From contig NZ_CP033381.1 in NCBI RefSeq assembly GCF_016865255.1, positions 2,728,001 through 2,792,000 of the forward strand: DNA of 64,000 nt. Reading direction: 5' to 3'. The stretch is from Methylomonas sp. LW13. Lineage in GTDB: Bacteria; Pseudomonadota; Gammaproteobacteria; Methylococcales; Methylomonadaceae. Numbering within the stretch: position 1 is the first letter of the stretch; each line of letters opens with the position of its first letter. The position numbers and the translations under genes were made by a program. The notes beneath the pieces are model-generated. The model had not been told where the DNA came from. It was given only the letters and a program-made list of their open reading frames with translations, and made no database searches. Of this stretch, positions 62,568 through 64,000 are shown one piece after another.

Positions 62568-63392
62568 CTAATTTAAGGTGTTGATCGACATACAGATCGT
62601 CGGCGCACTTCGATGCAGGCAGGAATAATGGGAAAGCCCGTCCAGTACCGTGATGTTCGAACAGTCAGGCAGCGCCGATGCCCAATAATCCGCCATCGCA
62701 ACCGGCGACCAGTTGTCTTCCGCGCCGTGCCAGATATGAGTATCGGTGCTGACATCGGCCAGCGTCGCTTTCCAGGGCTGCACGTAGGCGATGATGTCGC
62801 GAGCATAGCCTAGCGAATCGCACTTGAAACAGGTTTTGAGCATTTTGGTCATGGTGGTCCGAAACGTCTTGTCCTCTGCTAAAACCTTGTCTTCGCCGGC
62901 CGCGCTGGAAAACAACATCCGCAACAACAGGCCGGGAAACCTACTCGCTAGCCATCCTTGTACTCGAGCCAGCCACATAAAAGCGGACGGATGATTTTGA
63001 GCCAATCGGAAAACGGCCTTTCCCGCCGCCGCGTCGATAAATTCGCCAGCCTCCAACGGTGCGGCGGCGGAAACCAAATGCAGGCTGCGAACCTTGCCGT
63101 TCATCACCCGGCAAACTTGCAAGGCAATGAAAGCGCCGATGGAAAAGCCGATAAAATCGACGGGCTTATCGTCAACCTTGTTGGCAATCTCATCGGCGAT
63201 GTATTGGTAATAGGCGTCGCCTTGCAAGCTAGGAGCTCTGGTCGAGCGGTCGTAACAAATGATGGTCAGCCGATGTTGTTTGCCATGAAGGTCAAAAATT
63301 TCGCATTCGTCGGGCGAGCCCGGCGTACCGTGGAAATAGATCACCGGTTGGCCGTCGGCGGCACCGAATTGGCTGAATTCTATTGATGGCAT
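62568..63392 (-). CDS. Alpha/beta hydrolase
   Basis: About 274 residues from the ATG at 63392, which overlaps the amidase stop by 13 bases. The oxyanion loop is YFHGTPGSPDECEIFD, the nucleophile lies in DFIGFSIGAFIALQVC (Ser, about residue 90) and the C-terminal His in VLDGLSHYSCLH. The cap region (about 120-200) is helical. Esterase or lipase type; the substrate is not evident. Co-transcribed with the amidase upstream. Confidence 0.88.
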   Translation of the reverse strand: MPSIEFSQFGAADGQPVIYFHGTPGSPDECEIFDLHGKQHRLTIICYDRSTRAPSLQGDAYYQYIADEIANKVDDKPVDFIGFSIGAFIALQVCRVMNGKVRSLHLVSAAAPLEAGEFIDAAAGKAVFRLAQNHPSAFMWLARVQGWLASRFPGLLLRMLFSSAAGEDKVLAEDKTFRTTMTKMLKTCFKCDSLGYARDIIAYVQPWKATLADVSTDTHIWHGAEDNWSPVAMADYWASALPDCSNITVLDGLSHYSCLHRSAPTICMSINTLN

Positions 63393-64000
63393 AACGGCGG
63401 CATTTTGCGTTTCCAAGGTTCGGTCTGTTCGAACTGGGCGGCCAGTTGGAACAGTAACCGGTCGTTGCCGGTTGCCGCCATGAACTGCGCGCCATGCGGC
63501 AAACCATCATCGCTCCAATACAGCGGCACCGACATCGCCGGTTGGCCTGTGATGTTGGCAAGCGGGGTGAACGGCGTTTGCTGCACGGCTTTGGTGATGA
63601 TCGCATCCAGCAAGCGGTTGCAGAATAGCTTGTCGGCCAAGCCGGTCGCCAGCAATCCGCGCATCAGCCATCGTTCCAAAATATTGGGATCGAGTGCGTC
63701 GGATGCCAACGGCGGCGTGGCGACCGTCGGCGTCAGGATCACGTCGTAGCGGTGATGAAAATCCGCCAACCGTCCGGCGATCCGCTGCCAGACAACCAAG
63801 GCCTGCTGCAGCTGTCCGTCGCTCACGCCTTTGCCGATGCCGGCCATCAGCCGGGTGTTCAACTCAATGGTCAGTTCGGACTCGGTCAGCTCCAACCACT
63901 GTGCCATGTTGGCGACATCCCGCGCGGTATAGTAAAAAATCACGGTCAGAAAGGCGCGCATCAATTCGCGACCGTCGAAATTCCAGGCCGCCTCCTCCAC
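63380..64000 (-). CDS. Amidase-signature family protein (N-terminus beyond window)
   Basis: C-terminal part of an amidase, 206 residues visible and open to base 64000. The fold end with DVILTPTVATPPLASDAL, TPLANITGQPAMSVPLYWSD and DGLPHGAQFMAATGNDRLLF is the amidase C-terminus. The Ser-Ser-Lys triad lies earlier, outside the window. The visible first codon GTG is internal rather than a start. Nature of the amide substrate unknown. Confidence 0.9.
   Translation of the reverse strand: MEEAAWNFDGRELMRAFLTVIFYYTARDVANMAQWLELTESELTIELNTRLMAGIGKGVSDGQLQQALVVWQRIAGRLADFHHRYDVILTPTVATPPLASDALDPNILERWLMRGLLATGLADKLFCNRLLDAIITKAVQQTPFTPLANITGQPAMSVPLYWSDDGLPHGAQFMAATGNDRLLFQLAAQFEQTEPWKRKMPPLCHQ

Overview
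This 64 kb window is chromosomal DNA of a gammaproteobacterium. The best evidence is two long minus-strand housekeeping operons with typical gammaproteobacterial gene order: nrdR-ribD-(small secreted protein)-ribE-ribBA-ribH-nusB-thiL-pgpA (about 9.2 to 3.2 kb) and trpF-trpB-trpA-accD-folC-SPOR protein-cvpA-purF-metZ (about 23.5 to 14.5 kb). The cytochrome c', the cytochrome b561, a GFA-fold protein and the general protein style would fit a methanotroph of the Methylococcales (Methylomonas-like). That placement is an inference; no methane oxidation gene is in the window.

Layout. 0-2 kb: end of an integrated element (tyrosine recombinase cut by the window edge plus two unknown small genes) beside an initiator tRNA-fMet gene. 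2.2-9.2 kb: a secreted GlcG/HbpS-type protein, then the riboflavin/nusB/thiL/pgpA operon. 9.3-14.4 kb: a large MscK-type mechanosensitive channel, a class II aldolase, glutaredoxin 3 and a PilZ protein. 14.5-23.5 kb: the met/pur/acc/trp operon. 23.6-28.7 kb: a DUF2231 membrane protein, ApbE, an isochorismatase-type hydrolase, SmpB, a sodium symporter, RatA and RnfH/RatB. 28.9-36.1 kb: accessory genes, including a AAA+ ATPase coupled to a stand-alone Fe-S half of a flavo-oxidoreductase, a DUF6156-like/GNAT/nitrilase triad and a variant sirtuin.

36.3-41.9 kb is the most unusual part. A minus-strand operon encodes a tandem AAA+ ATPase, an AT-rich HhH-GPD-like (DNA glycosylase-like) protein and a WYL-type regulator. 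A 9-bp inverted repeat lies just upstream of the operon, a divergent two-helix membrane protein is on the other side, and a DnaA-derived gene fragment sits at the operon's downstream edge. I regard this as a candidate DNA-maintenance or anti-phage module.

42.3-49.8 kb (plus strand): a chromate transporter, a TonB-ExbB-ExbD energy transducer set, a Tat-exported dienelactone hydrolase, cytochrome b561, cytochrome c' and a degenerate EAL protein. 49.8-51.45 kb holds no intact gene, only decayed frames, including a remnant with the MutS N-terminal signature, and AT-rich DNA with short repeats. 51.5-64 kb (all minus strand): a series of small regulators, glutathione transferases, hydrolases, a phosphatase, acetyltransferases and cofactor-binding proteins, ending in a truncated amidase at the window edge. 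This last block looks like an accessory detoxification region rather than one pathway.
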